DNA from: Pedobacter cryotolerans
GTDB lineage: Bacteria > Bacteroidota > Bacteroidia > Sphingobacteriales > Sphingobacteriaceae
DNA: 64,000 bases
Reading direction: 5' to 3'
Assembly: GCF_005116475.1 (NCBI RefSeq)
Contig: NZ_SWBO01000003.1
Location: forward strand, 1 to 64,000
Every line of letters begins with the position of its first letter. Within the stretch, counting starts at the first letter, position 1. Both the position numbers and the translations under genes were made by a program. Positions 27,391 through 35,991 of the stretch are shown here, one piece after another. Below the pieces are notes generated by a model. The model searched no databases and was not told the origin of the DNA. It saw only the letters and a program-made list of their open reading frames with translations.

Positions 27391-27751
27391 CATAGCTTAA
27401 CTAATTTTTTGAAAAGCAAAAACAGTATTTCATATTAATGTTAGTCCTGCTGTACGTTACAATCTTTTTGTTTGCCCCTTCGAAAATCCTCGAAATAACA
27501 AAAAGGATTTCACTTCCATCAGGTTTAGTTCATAAAAAGCTGTGCTAAAATGTAAAGTTGCATAGGTTTTTAAAATTTAATATTCGGTAATTAAACGCAT
27601 ATATTCGTTTGTAAACGGATGAAGCACTAAAAAGTGAAAAACAAACTTCTGGGGTTTAAACAAAACATTTAGAAAATTGGTGATAGAACCGAATTTTAAG
27701 CTAAATTTCAGTCAAAAAAAAATGTAAATTTGCAAAAGTATAGAAATAAAA
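27391..27751. other. Spacer between photolyase genes and the ABC-3C-like island
   Basis: 361 bp with no gene recognised on either strand. It is AT-rich and contains a small palindrome (CGTTTGTAAACG, about 27608-27619) and the promoter of the nuclease gene at its right end. Confidence 0.5.
27725..27732 (+). promoter_or_regulatory. -7 promoter box of the ABC-3C-like operon
   Basis: TAAATTTG fits TAnnTTTG exactly and lies 19 bases before the ATG. A -33 TTTG at the right distance is not clear, so regulation or weak expression is possible. Confidence 0.45.
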
Positions 27752-28081
27752 ATGGCAAAAAGTAAAGCAAGAGATATAACTGAAAAAACGATTAAGCGCT
27801 TGTATGCTTTATCAGGCAATCAATGTGCTTTTCCAGATTGTCATATAAGTCTTTTAAGTTCGGGAAGTGAAATTAACTTCTCCAACATTTGCCATATTGA
27901 AGCAGCTGAGCCTGGTGGTCAAAGGTATAATGCAACTTCGAATGACGATTATCGTAGAAATTATGAGAATTTAGTGCTTTTGTGTGCAAATCATCACTTG
28001 GAAACAAATGATGTAGTAAAATATACAGAGCCCAGTCTTCAAGAAATGAAAAAAATCACGAAGCTAAAATTCTTAAATTAA
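27752..28081 (+). CDS. HNH endonuclease, N-terminal part of a frameshifted ABC-3C effector
   Basis: 109 residues in the native frame. A compact HNH fold is visible: CAFPDC (25-30), ICHIEAA with the probable catalytic His48, and NYENLVLLCANHH (70-82) with Asn73, Cys78 and His81/82. Such domains cut DNA using a histidine and a metal. The frame ends at KLKFLN just after an A7 run (28049-28055). The next frame continues without a gap into a plausible sequence (see next entry), so the intact product would be about 273 residues. It is the first gene of a three-gene overlapping operon with an SMC-like ATPase. Confidence 0.8.
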   Translation: MAKSKARDITEKTIKRLYALSGNQCAFPDCHISLLSSGSEINFSNICHIEAAEPGGQRYNATSNDDYRRNYENLVLLCANHHLETNDVVKYTEPSLQEMKKITKLKFLN

Positions 28082-28572
28082 TATCTGAAAGCAATATTCT
28101 TGTAAAATATCCATCTGCTTTAAACATTATTGTTGGCTTTGTTGGAAATCGAATATTTGATGATACAATTACAGAAGAACCTACAAATGCACCTGGCACG
28201 GCAGATAAAATTTTGTATAACAATGTTATTCTTTTCAAACCAATAATTGAAGAATATGCCGTATATCAAGGTAAATTAAATAAACTTTACGAAGAAATTG
28301 AGAAACAAGGGTCAACAAAAAAAGAATTTTTACTACAAAATATTAAATACATTTACCTTAAAGAAAAAGGAAAGTACAAAGATTTAGAAGAGATAAGGTC
28401 AAATGCAGATATTATAATAGAGAATATTGAAAAAGAATTATGGAAAATTATAGAAAATTCAAGTAATCCTATTTCAAATTTACCAATTGAAGCTATTAAA
28501 ATTGGATTACTAATCATAATGGTTGACGCTTTTATGCGTTGTAATATTCTAGAAGAGCCACCAAAATTATGA
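28054..28572 (+). CDS. C-terminal helical part of the frameshifted HNH effector
   Basis: Reading on in the -1 frame from base 28054 gives NHEAKILKLISESNILVKYP then SALNIIVGFVGNRIF, a TDKILYNNV-like stretch and a long helical region to FMRCNILEEPPKL. No stop interrupts it. If the A7 run is read as A8, KK joins NHEAKIL and the nuclease and helical parts form one chain. In ABC-3C systems a C-terminal domain on the effector contacts the middle component; this segment fits that role by position. As an independent gene it could start at TTG 28213, but this would drop 53 well-formed residues. The stop overlaps the next ATG by ATGA. Confidence 0.65.
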   Translation, partial: NHEAKILKLISESNILVKYPSALNIIVGFVGNRIFDDTITEEPTNAPGTADKILYNNVILFKPIIEEYAVYQGKLNKLYEEIEKQGSTKKEFLLQNIKYIYLKEKGKYKDLEEIRSNADIIIENIEKELWKIIENSSNPISNLPIEAIKIGLLIIMVDAFMRCNILEEPPKL

Positions 28573-28802
28573 TAGTAAATAAAAATATAAATCCTGAAAG
28601 AGATCTATATTACTTGGGAGGGAAAATAATTGAAGTTCTCAATTCATTTACTAAAAATGAAATTGACTATTTTGATTTGTTTCTTTCTGTAAATAAATCA
28701 AACAAAGTATCATTGAATTTATATTCATTAGTTTTAGATTGGCTATTCATTTTAGGCACTATTAAAAAAGGTAATAAAGGATTGATTATAAAATGTTTTT
28801 AA
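28569..28802 (+). CDS. Small middle component of an ABC-3C-like system
   Basis: 77 residues. The sequence NPERDLYYLGGKIIEVLNSF and FDLFLSVNKSNKVSLNLYSL then LDWLFILGTIKKGNKGLIIK looks like a small winged-helix type domain with a final beta-hairpin. ABC three-component systems carry such a short linker protein between effector and ATPase, usually of about this size. It starts by a 4-base overlap (ATGA) with the effector stop and its own stop overlaps the ATPase start by 10 bases, which indicates translational coupling and a stoichiometric complex. I cannot assign a biochemical role beyond this. Confidence 0.65.
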   Translation: MIVNKNINPERDLYYLGGKIIEVLNSFTKNEIDYFDLFLSVNKSNKVSLNLYSLVLDWLFILGTIKKGNKGLIIKCF

Positions 28803-30490
28803 AGCAAGTCATCATACAAAATAAAAATTCTATAATTAGAGACATTTCCTTTCATAAAGGAATAAATTTAATTGTAGATGAAACACCTGTGGGCAGTTCT
28901 CAACAAGCTACAGGAAATAATGTTGGTAAGACGACGGTTTTGAGATTGGTTGATTATTGTTTCGGTGCCGATGGGAAAAACATTTATCAGGATACTGAAT
29001 TTGGCAAGCAACCTAACACAACAATTGAGAACTTTTTAAAGAATAATGAAATTATTATTACTGTTGTTATGGTTGATAATTTAAGTGACCCAAAAGAAGA
29101 AGTTTTCATAAGAAAAAATTTTCTAGCTCGTAATAAAAAACTACAAGAAATAAACGGAGATAATATTACTGATAACAAAGTATTTGATAAAAAACTAAAA
29201 GAAGTAATTTTTAAATCAGAAGTAGATAAACCAACATTTAAGCAAATTATATCCAAAAATATTCGGGATGAAAAAAATAAGATGGCAAATATTGTCAAAG
29301 TATTAAACTCATTTACTCGAATTGAAGAATACGAAGCTCTTTACTTATTTTGGCTAGGTATCAATACTGATAGCCACAACCAAAAAGAATTATTATCAAA
29401 AGAAAAAACTAGAGAAGAAAATTTTCAAAAAAGATTGAAAAAAGATGGCGAACTTTCTTTAATTGAACAACAATTAATTCTCTTAAATACAAAAATTGAA
29501 GAATTAAATTTAAGAAAAAATAAATTTAATCTCAACGAAAATTATGCTGCTGATGTTGATAAGCTAAATGATGTAAAATCTAAATTAAATAGAAGTGCAA
29601 CAGAATTAAGTAGGTTGGAAATCAGAAAAGATTTAATTATTGAAAGTAAAGAGGATTTAGAAAAAGAATATACTCAAATTGACACTACTCAAATCAAATC
29701 TCTTTATGAAAAAGCAAAATCTTTGATTTCAAACATTCAAGTTTCTTTTGAAGATACTGTGAAGTTTCATAATGATTTAATTTCTGAAAAATTAGAATAT
29801 ATTACAAAAGAACTTCCTGAAATAGATCAACAAATCAGAAAAATAAAATCAGAGATTATTTTTCATCGTAAGGAAGAAGACACTTTAACCGAAAGGTTAA
29901 ATAAATCTGCTCTAGTAGAAGATTTCGAAAAAACTATTTTAGATTTAAATAAGCAATTTGAGCGAAAGGGAAACCTAGAAGAGCAAAAAAGATTGTGGAT
30001 TTATTCACAAGAAAAGTTGGCAGACATTGATAAAGATTTGAATGCAATTAATCAAGGTATTTCATCAAAAGACAGTCAAATACAAAATAGAATTACTGAA
30101 TTTAATAAATATTTTTCTGTAATGTCAAGCAGACTTTATGGCGAAACCTACTTGTTAAGTTCTCAGAAAAATGAAAAGGGTTATGAACTAATTGTTACAA
30201 ATCTAGAAGGAAACCCAAGTACTGGAAAGAAAAAAGGACAAATAGCAGCCTTTGATTTTGCTTATATCGAATTTGCAGACAAGCTTGATGTTGAGTGTTT
30301 GCATTTTATTATGCATGACCAATTAGAAACCATTCACGACAACCAATTAAATACAATTGTAGAAGTTGCAAATAGTATAAATGGACAATATATTGTACCA
30401 ATATTAAGAGATAAAATACCTTCAAATATTGACATAAGTGAATTTGAAGTTCTATCGCTATCGCAAGACGACAAACTATTCAGGGTTTAA
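28793..30490 (+). CDS. SMC/RecN-like ABC ATPase with DUF2326 C-terminus
   Basis: 565 residues. The N-terminal half-ATPase has a P-loop GNNVGKTT (41-48) followed by VLRLVDYCFGAD, typical of DUF2326 ATPases. A long coiled-coil region spans about 200-420 (repeats of Leu/Glu/Lys). The C-terminal half begins near 430 with YLLSSQKNEKGYELIV and has GKKKGQIAAFDFAY and a Walker B-like HFIMHDQLET with HDNQ. This matches the ATPase of ABC-3C conflict systems. It should sense or translocate DNA and control the nuclease. Genes of the set overlap. The first Walker A glycine is replaced (T40). Confidence 0.82.
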   Translation: MFLKQVIIQNKNSIIRDISFHKGINLIVDETPVGSSQQATGNNVGKTTVLRLVDYCFGADGKNIYQDTEFGKQPNTTIENFLKNNEIIITVVMVDNLSDPKEEVFIRKNFLARNKKLQEINGDNITDNKVFDKKLKEVIFKSEVDKPTFKQIISKNIRDEKNKMANIVKVLNSFTRIEEYEALYLFWLGINTDSHNQKELLSKEKTREENFQKRLKKDGELSLIEQQLILLNTKIEELNLRKNKFNLNENYAADVDKLNDVKSKLNRSATELSRLEIRKDLIIESKEDLEKEYTQIDTTQIKSLYEKAKSLISNIQVSFEDTVKFHNDLISEKLEYITKELPEIDQQIRKIKSEIIFHRKEEDTLTERLNKSALVEDFEKTILDLNKQFERKGNLEEQKRLWIYSQEKLADIDKDLNAINQGISSKDSQIQNRITEFNKYFSVMSSRLYGETYLLSSQKNEKGYELIVTNLEGNPSTGKKKGQIAAFDFAYIEFADKLDVECLHFIMHDQLETIHDNQLNTIVEVANSINGQYIVPILRDKIPSNIDISEFEVLSLSQDDKLFRV

Positions 30491-30628
30491 AAAATGAAGT
30501 ATAAAAATTACTTGGTAAAGCACCTATTTCTTATAATTCAGCAATAATTATTCAATTAAACTTTTTTACAAATAGAAACTTCACAAATAAAATACTTACT
30601 AACTATTCAATAGACCTATAAAACTTAT

Positions 30629-31513
30629 TTATTTAACTTGCCCCATTAAATTTGGATAATCTGTAATAATTCCATCAACACCTAAACCTTGTAAATACTC
30701 GATATCTTTTACCGAGTTTACTGTCCACGGGATTATTTTAACTCCTGCGGCATGGCATTTATCAACCAAGTTTTTGCCAACCAATACAAAATACGGACTG
30801 TAAATTGTTGGCTTAAAGCCTAGCTGTGCAATGTTATCTTCAAAATCAACTTTTTCATCAATACCTAATGAGGTTCTAATTTTTGGATATTTTTTGTGTA
30901 CATATTGCAAAGATCTGATATCAAAAGATTGAATAATTACCCGTTTCTCCAGCTTCTTTTGCTTCACAATATCCATTATAATTTCTACATATTCTTCTGG
31001 ACTTGGCTGAAACTCTCCATCGCCTTTACGGATTAATTTAGTTTCGATGTTATAATCTGGTTTAGCTAATCGGTGTAACTTTATATAATTCTCTACCGAA
31101 TCAATCAGTTCTGCTAACAAAGGTTTGTACACTTTAAGCTTTTGTTGTCCGGGAAATCTTGGATGCAATTTACTACCCACATCAAACTTTTTAACCTCAC
31201 TGTAGTTCATTTTGTAGATGTTGTTTTTCTTCTCATCTTTTAATGTGATGGACTTACCTGTTGGTGTTAAGCTAAACTCGTGGTTAAAATAAGGTTCTTG
31301 AGAAACTACTGCTTGTTTATCTTTACTAATTACAATATCCATTTCTAATGTGGTAGCTCCCAATTCTAAAGCTTTTAGCATAGCTGGAATGGTATTTTCT
31401 GGCATAATACCACGAGCACCGCGATGTCCTTGAACATCAAACTTTTTTTGAGCAAAAGAGTGGATTGAGAATATGAGGAAAGCGATTAAAAATAAATTTT
31501 TCTTTATCAGCAT
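30629..31513 (-). CDS. Exported glycerophosphodiester phosphodiesterase
   Basis: 294 residues with a signal peptide ending near HSFAQ. A GDPD TIM-barrel follows: GHRGARGIMPENTIPAML (catalytic His and Glu), then TTLEMDIVISKDKQAVV, IETKLI and the end PWTVNSVKDIEYLQGLGVDGIITDYP. The enzyme hydrolyses glycerophosphodiesters to glycerol-3-phosphate and an alcohol in the periplasm. It is on the minus strand downstream of an NTF2-like gene, separated by a terminator at 31643-31671, so it probably has its own promoter. Confidence 0.93.
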   Translation of the reverse strand: MLIKKNLFLIAFLIFSIHSFAQKKFDVQGHRGARGIMPENTIPAMLKALELGATTLEMDIVISKDKQAVVSQEPYFNHEFSLTPTGKSITLKDEKKNNIYKMNYSEVKKFDVGSKLHPRFPGQQKLKVYKPLLAELIDSVENYIKLHRLAKPDYNIETKLIRKGDGEFQPSPEEYVEIIMDIVKQKKLEKRVIIQSFDIRSLQYVHKKYPKIRTSLGIDEKVDFEDNIAQLGFKPTIYSPYFVLVGKNLVDKCHAAGVKIIPWTVNSVKDIEYLQGLGVDGIITDYPNLMGQVK

Positions 31514-31591
31514 TGCTTGATTATAATTTTTGAATAAGCGACAATAATAAAGCCAATTTTAAACAACTAAAACTTAAACTTATCAGAAAGA

Positions 31592-31631
31592 TTGCCACAG
31601 CCAATTGAAATTGGCTTCGCAATGACGGTTT
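31592..31631. repeat. Short palindromic intergenic repeat
   Basis: The text TTGCCACAGCCAATTGAAAT runs into TTGGCTTCGCAATGACGG and gives a stem (TTGCnnnnGCCAATT/AATTGGCnnnGCAA) in the space between the GDPD and NTF2-like genes. The end GCAATGACG resembles the palindrome ends at 19.77 kb. Confidence 0.4.
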
Positions 31632-31635
31632 TTAC

Positions 31636-31671
31636 CAACAAAAAAGGATTTCAACTGAGCCGAAATCCTTT
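31636..31671 (-). terminator. Terminator after the NTF2-like gene
   Basis: AAAGGATTTC (31643-31652) pairs perfectly with GAAATCCTTT (31662-31671); on the minus strand the stem is followed by TTTTTTGTTG-like sequence. Confidence 0.75.
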
Positions 31672-31698
31672 AAATTTATATTTGGTTTTGGTTTCTAA

Positions 31699-32553
31699 CT
31701 ATCTTTCTGCTAAGGTAAATATCTGGGTCATGATGTTCCAATTGCCATCAGATTGGCGTTCCCAAATAAAAATATAGTGGAAACTTTCACGTAAATCAGT
31801 TTTATAATCTATAGTTGCTACTCCGTAAGTATAGCCAAAATCAGCACCTAAAGTTTTATCGAATGAGGTAGTCTTTAAGCTAATTTTATCAATCATTCTA
31901 TTGTTAAATGCCTGAATATTTTCTTTACCAACAATCGGCTCAGTACCTGGAAACAACAAACGGGCATTAGTATTTAAAAAGCCGGCAAATGCACTCGGAC
32001 CATAAGATTTTAAGGTAGTATTTAATGTTTTTTCGGTAGTATTGATAATTTCTCTACTTACTTTTAAATCTTTTCCGTTGGCATACTTTGGTATGTAGTG
32101 ATCTTTAGGCTCTACAAAATTTTGAGTAACTTTTTTTAATGTTTTATTGGTTTCTGCACCTAAATCTAAAATTAATTCCCACTTACCATCATCAACTCTC
32201 CAAACTGATAGGTAATGTCCGAAAGTTTTTTTCTCAGCACCTTCTTGATAGGTTCCAGCTGTAAAACCCCATTCGCCACTTCTAGCAACACGGGCTTGGT
32301 TAGGTGCCCAAGTAATATCTTTTGTATCAGGTGCCGATGCATAAAATTTCTTTGCATTGATTGGGTTCGGTCTAAAAACTACAGCATCATCTGCAGCAAA
32401 TTTATTGTAAGCGGCATTAGCTCCATTTTTAGCTAAATAAGCCGCAAAATCTTTTTCAGTTTCTACTAAAGATTTTGTTGTGCCGTCTGATTTTTGTGCA
32501 AAAGCGCCAAAAGTTGTTGTGCTAATTAAAAGCGTATAGATAAATTTCTTCAT
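31699..32553 (-). CDS. Exported protein with two NTF2/DUF4440-like halves
   Basis: 284 residues with a signal peptide ending near TFGAFAQ. Two similar parts are seen. The first, about 30-150, has KDFAAYLAKNGANAAYNKFA, ADDAVVFRPNPI and GHYLSVWRVDDGKWELILDL. The second, about 170-284, has PSAFAGFLNTNARLLFPGTE then NIQAFNNRMI and HYIFIWERQSDGNWNIMTQI. Both follow the cone-shaped SnoaL/NTF2-like fold used by many unrelated enzymes and binding proteins. No catalytic residue can be assigned. The first gene downstream on this strand (GDPD) is beyond a terminator. Confidence 0.75.
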   Translation of the reverse strand: MKKFIYTLLISTTTFGAFAQKSDGTTKSLVETEKDFAAYLAKNGANAAYNKFAADDAVVFRPNPINAKKFYASAPDTKDITWAPNQARVARSGEWGFTAGTYQEGAEKKTFGHYLSVWRVDDGKWELILDLGAETNKTLKKVTQNFVEPKDHYIPKYANGKDLKVSREIINTTEKTLNTTLKSYGPSAFAGFLNTNARLLFPGTEPIVGKENIQAFNNRMIDKISLKTTSFDKTLGADFGYTYGVATIDYKTDLRESFHYIFIWERQSDGNWNIMTQIFTLAER

Positions 32554-32626
32554 GAATAAATTTTATGTGGTACGAATATAAGATTTGAACCCTTAGACAA
32601 AGCAAAAAGTAATTAACAATTAAACA

Positions 32627-33640
32627 TTAATTTGTAGATCCCTCTCTAAAAATAGTTTCTAAAACTGTCTGACCAACAGCTAAAAGTGTATTTTTATCAA
32701 TATTATTTAAGTTATCTAATTGTGTATGCCAATTTGAATAAAAGCCAGCTGCATCAGAGTAATGGATGATATCTATACATTTAATACCAGCTTGATTTAC
32801 CCAAAAATGATCATCAATTAAATTACCAGAAGGCACATTTACAAAATAAGCCGAATAACCAATTTCATTGCCAATATCCCAAACTTTTCTTAAAATTTCT
32901 GGAGCATATTTTCTCGAAATTTCATCTTGTGTGAATTGTGCATTGCTGCCGCCAACCATATCTAAATTAATAGCAAAAAGGGGTTTGTTAGTTTTAAATG
33001 TTGGATTTTTAGCCCAATATTGAGAACCAATACACCAAGTAGTTTCGTTTTCAGATTCATCTTGAGATTTACCATAATCTTCGATATCCCATAAAATAAA
33101 ATCTACACCAACATTGGGTTGTTTAATTTGAATTTGACGAGCCATTTCTAAAATAACAGCCACACCACTTGCACCATCATTTGCGGCATCAAAAGGTTTA
33201 TCGTGCATTTTTGGGTCTGGATCTTGATCAGAAAATGGTCTTGCATCCCAATGGGCGGTAATTAGAACACGTTGTTTTTTCTCTGGATTAAACGCGGCAA
33301 TGATATTTTTTAAGCGATGAGATTTTCCATCGAACGTTTTAGCTGGTGCTTCCTGTACAGCAACATCAGCACCAAAAGATTTAAATTTTGCCACCAAATA
33401 TGCCGCAGTTTTGGCATGCGCATCGGTAGATGGAATACGAGGGCCAAAATCTACCTGTGCTTTAGTAAAAGCAAATGCACTATCTGCATTAAATTCTGGC
33501 GAAACTAGTTTTACAACTTCTTCGGTCTCCTCTTCAGTAGTTTTGTTTTCAGATTTGCAGGCTTGCGTAAATCCGACAGATACAAATAGTAGAAATATTA
33601 ATGCTTTATTCAATTGATTTAGGATTTTGATTTTCTTCAT
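32627..33640 (-). CDS. M28-family metallopeptidase/glutaminyl-peptide cyclotransferase-like lipoprotein
   Basis: 337 residues. A lipoprotein-type start ends in FTQACK (Cys28). The fold is recognised by AFTKAQVDFGPRIPSTDAHA, ITAHWDARPFSDQDPDP, FDAANDGASGVAVILEM and LWDIEDYGKS, the metal-site order of M28 enzymes and of glutaminyl cyclases. Bacteroidota periplasmic glutaminyl cyclases of this type convert N-terminal Gln of exported proteins to pyroglutamate after signal cleavage. Whether this is a cyclase or an aminopeptidase cannot be decided. It overlaps the end of the upstream BRO-type gene by 35 bases. Confidence 0.88.
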   Translation of the reverse strand: MKKIKILNQLNKALIFLLFVSVGFTQACKSENKTTEEETEEVVKLVSPEFNADSAFAFTKAQVDFGPRIPSTDAHAKTAAYLVAKFKSFGADVAVQEAPAKTFDGKSHRLKNIIAAFNPEKKQRVLITAHWDARPFSDQDPDPKMHDKPFDAANDGASGVAVILEMARQIQIKQPNVGVDFILWDIEDYGKSQDESENETTWCIGSQYWAKNPTFKTNKPLFAINLDMVGGSNAQFTQDEISRKYAPEILRKVWDIGNEIGYSAYFVNVPSGNLIDDHFWVNQAGIKCIDIIHYSDAAGFYSNWHTQLDNLNNIDKNTLLAVGQTVLETIFREGSTN

Positions 33641-34457
33641 TATTTATTAAAAGTTTTTTAGCGGAAATTTTACTCACAATTTTTTTTCCTGTTTTTTCTT
33701 CAATTTCTTTTCTAGTGTTGCCTGCAATTGTTCCACCCTGTTTTGCAATTACTTTACTCTCCTCAAAGTTTTTAGGAGCTTTCTGTTTGCTAATTTCTTT
33801 TGTGGTTGCTTCAGCTAACATATTTAATACCAACTCAAGATTGGTCATGTGGTCTCGTAAATTTTCTTTTTTAAGATCTTTATGGGTTTTATATTCTTTT
33901 ACCGTAAACCCGCTCCATGCTTTGGTTATTTCATCAGTTAAAATTGCAAATTCTACTCCTTTTTTAACACCTCTAGCGTCCCACTCGTTGGTTAATTCAT
34001 TTCTTACCTCAATACTTTTGATTCTTTGATTAACCCATTCTTTACTATAACCTTTTTTAAGATAAGTTTCCATTAAGCGATCAATTCCAATCTCTGGATC
34101 TTCAATTTCATCAATCCTTTCTCTTGCAACTTTTGCAATCCATAACTTAAATGGTTCTGCTTTTGGAGAAGGAACTGATTGAATTAAGCGAAAGAGTTGT
34201 TCTGTATCAGCAACATCGGTTAACCGCATTTTTCCATCAGCGGCAAGCATTTTCAAAGCGTGACAATCCGTCACGGTTTGATTTCCTTCTTGTTTTAATC
34301 TTTGTTTTAGTTTTCTCCAATAAGCCTGTGGATCAACACTTTCTGTTAAAATGGTGATCACATCAACAATTGAAAAATACCATTTCTCTTCACTATCATC
34401 CCAAACTGAGCGTACTTGTTTCTGCTCAAAAAGTTTTATTGCTTCTTCTTTGCCCAT
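33606..34457 (-). CDS. BRO-N domain protein (phage antirepressor-like), copy 1
   Basis: 283 residues. The N-terminal BRO domain is clear (QVRSVWDDSEEKWYFSIVDV, ITILTESVDPQAYWRKLKQR, then DTEQLFRLIQSVPSPKAEPF). A helical C-terminal region (about 190-265) has NLELVLNMLAEATTKEISKQ, KQGGTIAGNTRKEIEEKTG and KIVSK. In Bacteroidota such proteins are often labelled phage antirepressors, but here it sits between housekeeping genes with no phage in sight. A second protein at the right end of the window shares the C-terminal region. No cytotoxic motif is seen; role unknown. Confidence 0.85.
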   Translation of the reverse strand: MGKEEAIKLFEQKQVRSVWDDSEEKWYFSIVDVITILTESVDPQAYWRKLKQRLKQEGNQTVTDCHALKMLAADGKMRLTDVADTEQLFRLIQSVPSPKAEPFKLWIAKVARERIDEIEDPEIGIDRLMETYLKKGYSKEWVNQRIKSIEVRNELTNEWDARGVKKGVEFAILTDEITKAWSGFTVKEYKTHKDLKKENLRDHMTNLELVLNMLAEATTKEISKQKAPKNFEESKVIAKQGGTIAGNTRKEIEEKTGKKIVSKISAKKLLINNEENQNPKSIE

Positions 34458-34502
34458 ATTTCTGTAGTTAAATTTTTAAAAATCAATGGGATGATCAATG
34501 AT

Positions 34503-35963
34503 TTAATTTTTACTCCAAGTAGTGCCTTCTTTACTGTCTTTTAATTGGATACCTATATTTTGCAACCCAATTCTAATTTGATCTGAAATAGCATAATCTT
34601 TATTTTCTTTTGCTTCTTTACGCAGGGCGATAACCATATCCAAAACCTCATTTAGTTCTGTATTGCTGCTCTCTTCATCTTTTAAGCCGAATACTTCAAA
34701 TACAAAATCATTTACTAAAGTTTTCAGTTTATCCAGCTCTGCTGCATTAATTTTTGCTGTACCATCATAAACGGTATTGATAATTCGTGTAGCTTCAAAA
34801 AGTTCTGCAATTACTACCGGACTGTTAAAATCATCATTCATGGCATTGATACAGTTTTCTTTCAAGCCATCAATTTGTATGGTGCCTTCTTCATTTGCTA
34901 CTAATTTTGGCAACAAACTCACCGCATTCATCAATCTTTTAAAACCTTTTTCAGATGCTTCTAAAGCTTCGTTAGAAAAATCTAATGTACTGCGGTAATG
35001 TGCTTGGAACATAAAAAACTTAACCGTCATTGGGCTGTATCCTTTATTTAACAAAGGATGATTTCCCGTAAACAATTCGCCTGGCAAAAATCCGTTACCT
35101 TTTGATTTAGACATACGTGTGCCATTTACAGTAAGCATATTGGTATGCATCCAATATTTTGCTGGCTGATGACGGCTACAAGCTTCTGACTGTGCAATTT
35201 CGTTGGTGTGGTGTGTCGCCGCTAAATCCATTCCGCCGCCATGTATATCAAATTCTTGCCCCAAATATTTAGCGCTCATTGCAGAACATTCTATGTGCCA
35301 ACCCGGAAAACCCATGCCCCAAGGTGATGCCCATTGCATTAAAGTTTCTGGCTTGGCTTTAATCCACAAGGCAAAATCTAACCTGCCATGTTTATCGTCT
35401 TGTCCGCCCAACTCTCTGGTATTGGCTAACATATCTTCTAAATTTCGGTTAGTTAAAATGGTATAATTATATGCTGCGCTGTATTTTTCTACATCAAAAT
35501 AAATAGTTCCATCAACTTCGTAAGCATAACCATTGGCCATAATGGTTTTAATCATTTCAATTTGCTCAATAATATGACCTGTTGCAGTTGGCTCAATACT
35601 AGGCGGCAAAGCGTTAAACATGCGCATCACATCGTGGAAACCTAGTGTGTATTTCTGTACAATTTCCATTGGCTCCAATTGCTCTAGCTTTGCTCTTTTT
35701 GCAAATTTATCATCGCCTTCATCTCTATCACCTTCTAAGTGGCCAGCATCGGTAATGTTTCTTACATAACGAACTTTAAAACCACTGTATTTAAGATATC
35801 TAAAAATTAAATCGAAAGAGAGAAAAGTGCGACAATTACCCAAATGTACATCGCTATAAACCGTTGGACCACATACATACATACCCACATGAGGAGCATT
35901 TAATGGTTCAAAAATTTCCTTTTTTCTTGTAAGCGTATTGTATAATTGGATTTGATGTATCAT
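34503..35963 (-). CDS. cysS: Cysteinyl-tRNA synthetase
   Basis: 486 residues, a class I synthetase. The start shows [20 protein letters not shown], with the zinc Cys and HLGN (HIGH variant), then the zinc-site region with [12 protein letters not shown] and the KMSKS loop [10 protein letters not shown]. The DALR-like helical C-terminus follows. It charges tRNA-Cys. It is the last gene of the mutL-rhomboid-rhomboid-EEP-cysS run on the minus strand and starts 28 bases after the EEP gene. Confidence 0.97.
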   Translation of the reverse strand: MIHQIQLYNTLTRKKEIFEPLNAPHVGMYVCGPTVYSDVHLGNCRTFLSFDLIFRYLKYSGFKVRYVRNITDAGHLEGDRDEGDDKFAKRAKLEQLEPMEIVQKYTLGFHDVMRMFNALPPSIEPTATGHIIEQIEMIKTIMANGYAYEVDGTIYFDVEKYSAAYNYTILTNRNLEDMLANTRELGGQDDKHGRLDFALWIKAKPETLMQWASPWGMGFPGWHIECSAMSAKYLGQEFDIHGGGMDLAATHHTNEIAQSEACSRHQPAKYWMHTNMLTVNGTRMSKSKGNGFLPGELFTGNHPLLNKGYSPMTVKFFMFQAHYRSTLDFSNEALEASEKGFKRLMNAVSLLPKLVANEEGTIQIDGLKENCINAMNDDFNSPVVIAELFEATRIINTVYDGTAKINAAELDKLKTLVNDFVFEVFGLKDEESSNTELNEVLDMVIALRKEAKENKDYAISDQIRIGLQNIGIQLKDSKEGTTWSKN

Positions 35964-35991
35964 ATAATAAAGTTAATAAAATGCGTTGATG

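Noticed and set aside
28213..28572. Independent gene starting at TTG 28213
   Set aside because: The frame is open upstream to the A7 run and the upstream residues continue naturally from the nuclease, so a frameshifted single gene explains it better.
33606..34457. Prophage remnant around the BRO-N gene
   Set aside because: No integrase, structural or lysis genes nearby; neighbours are housekeeping genes.
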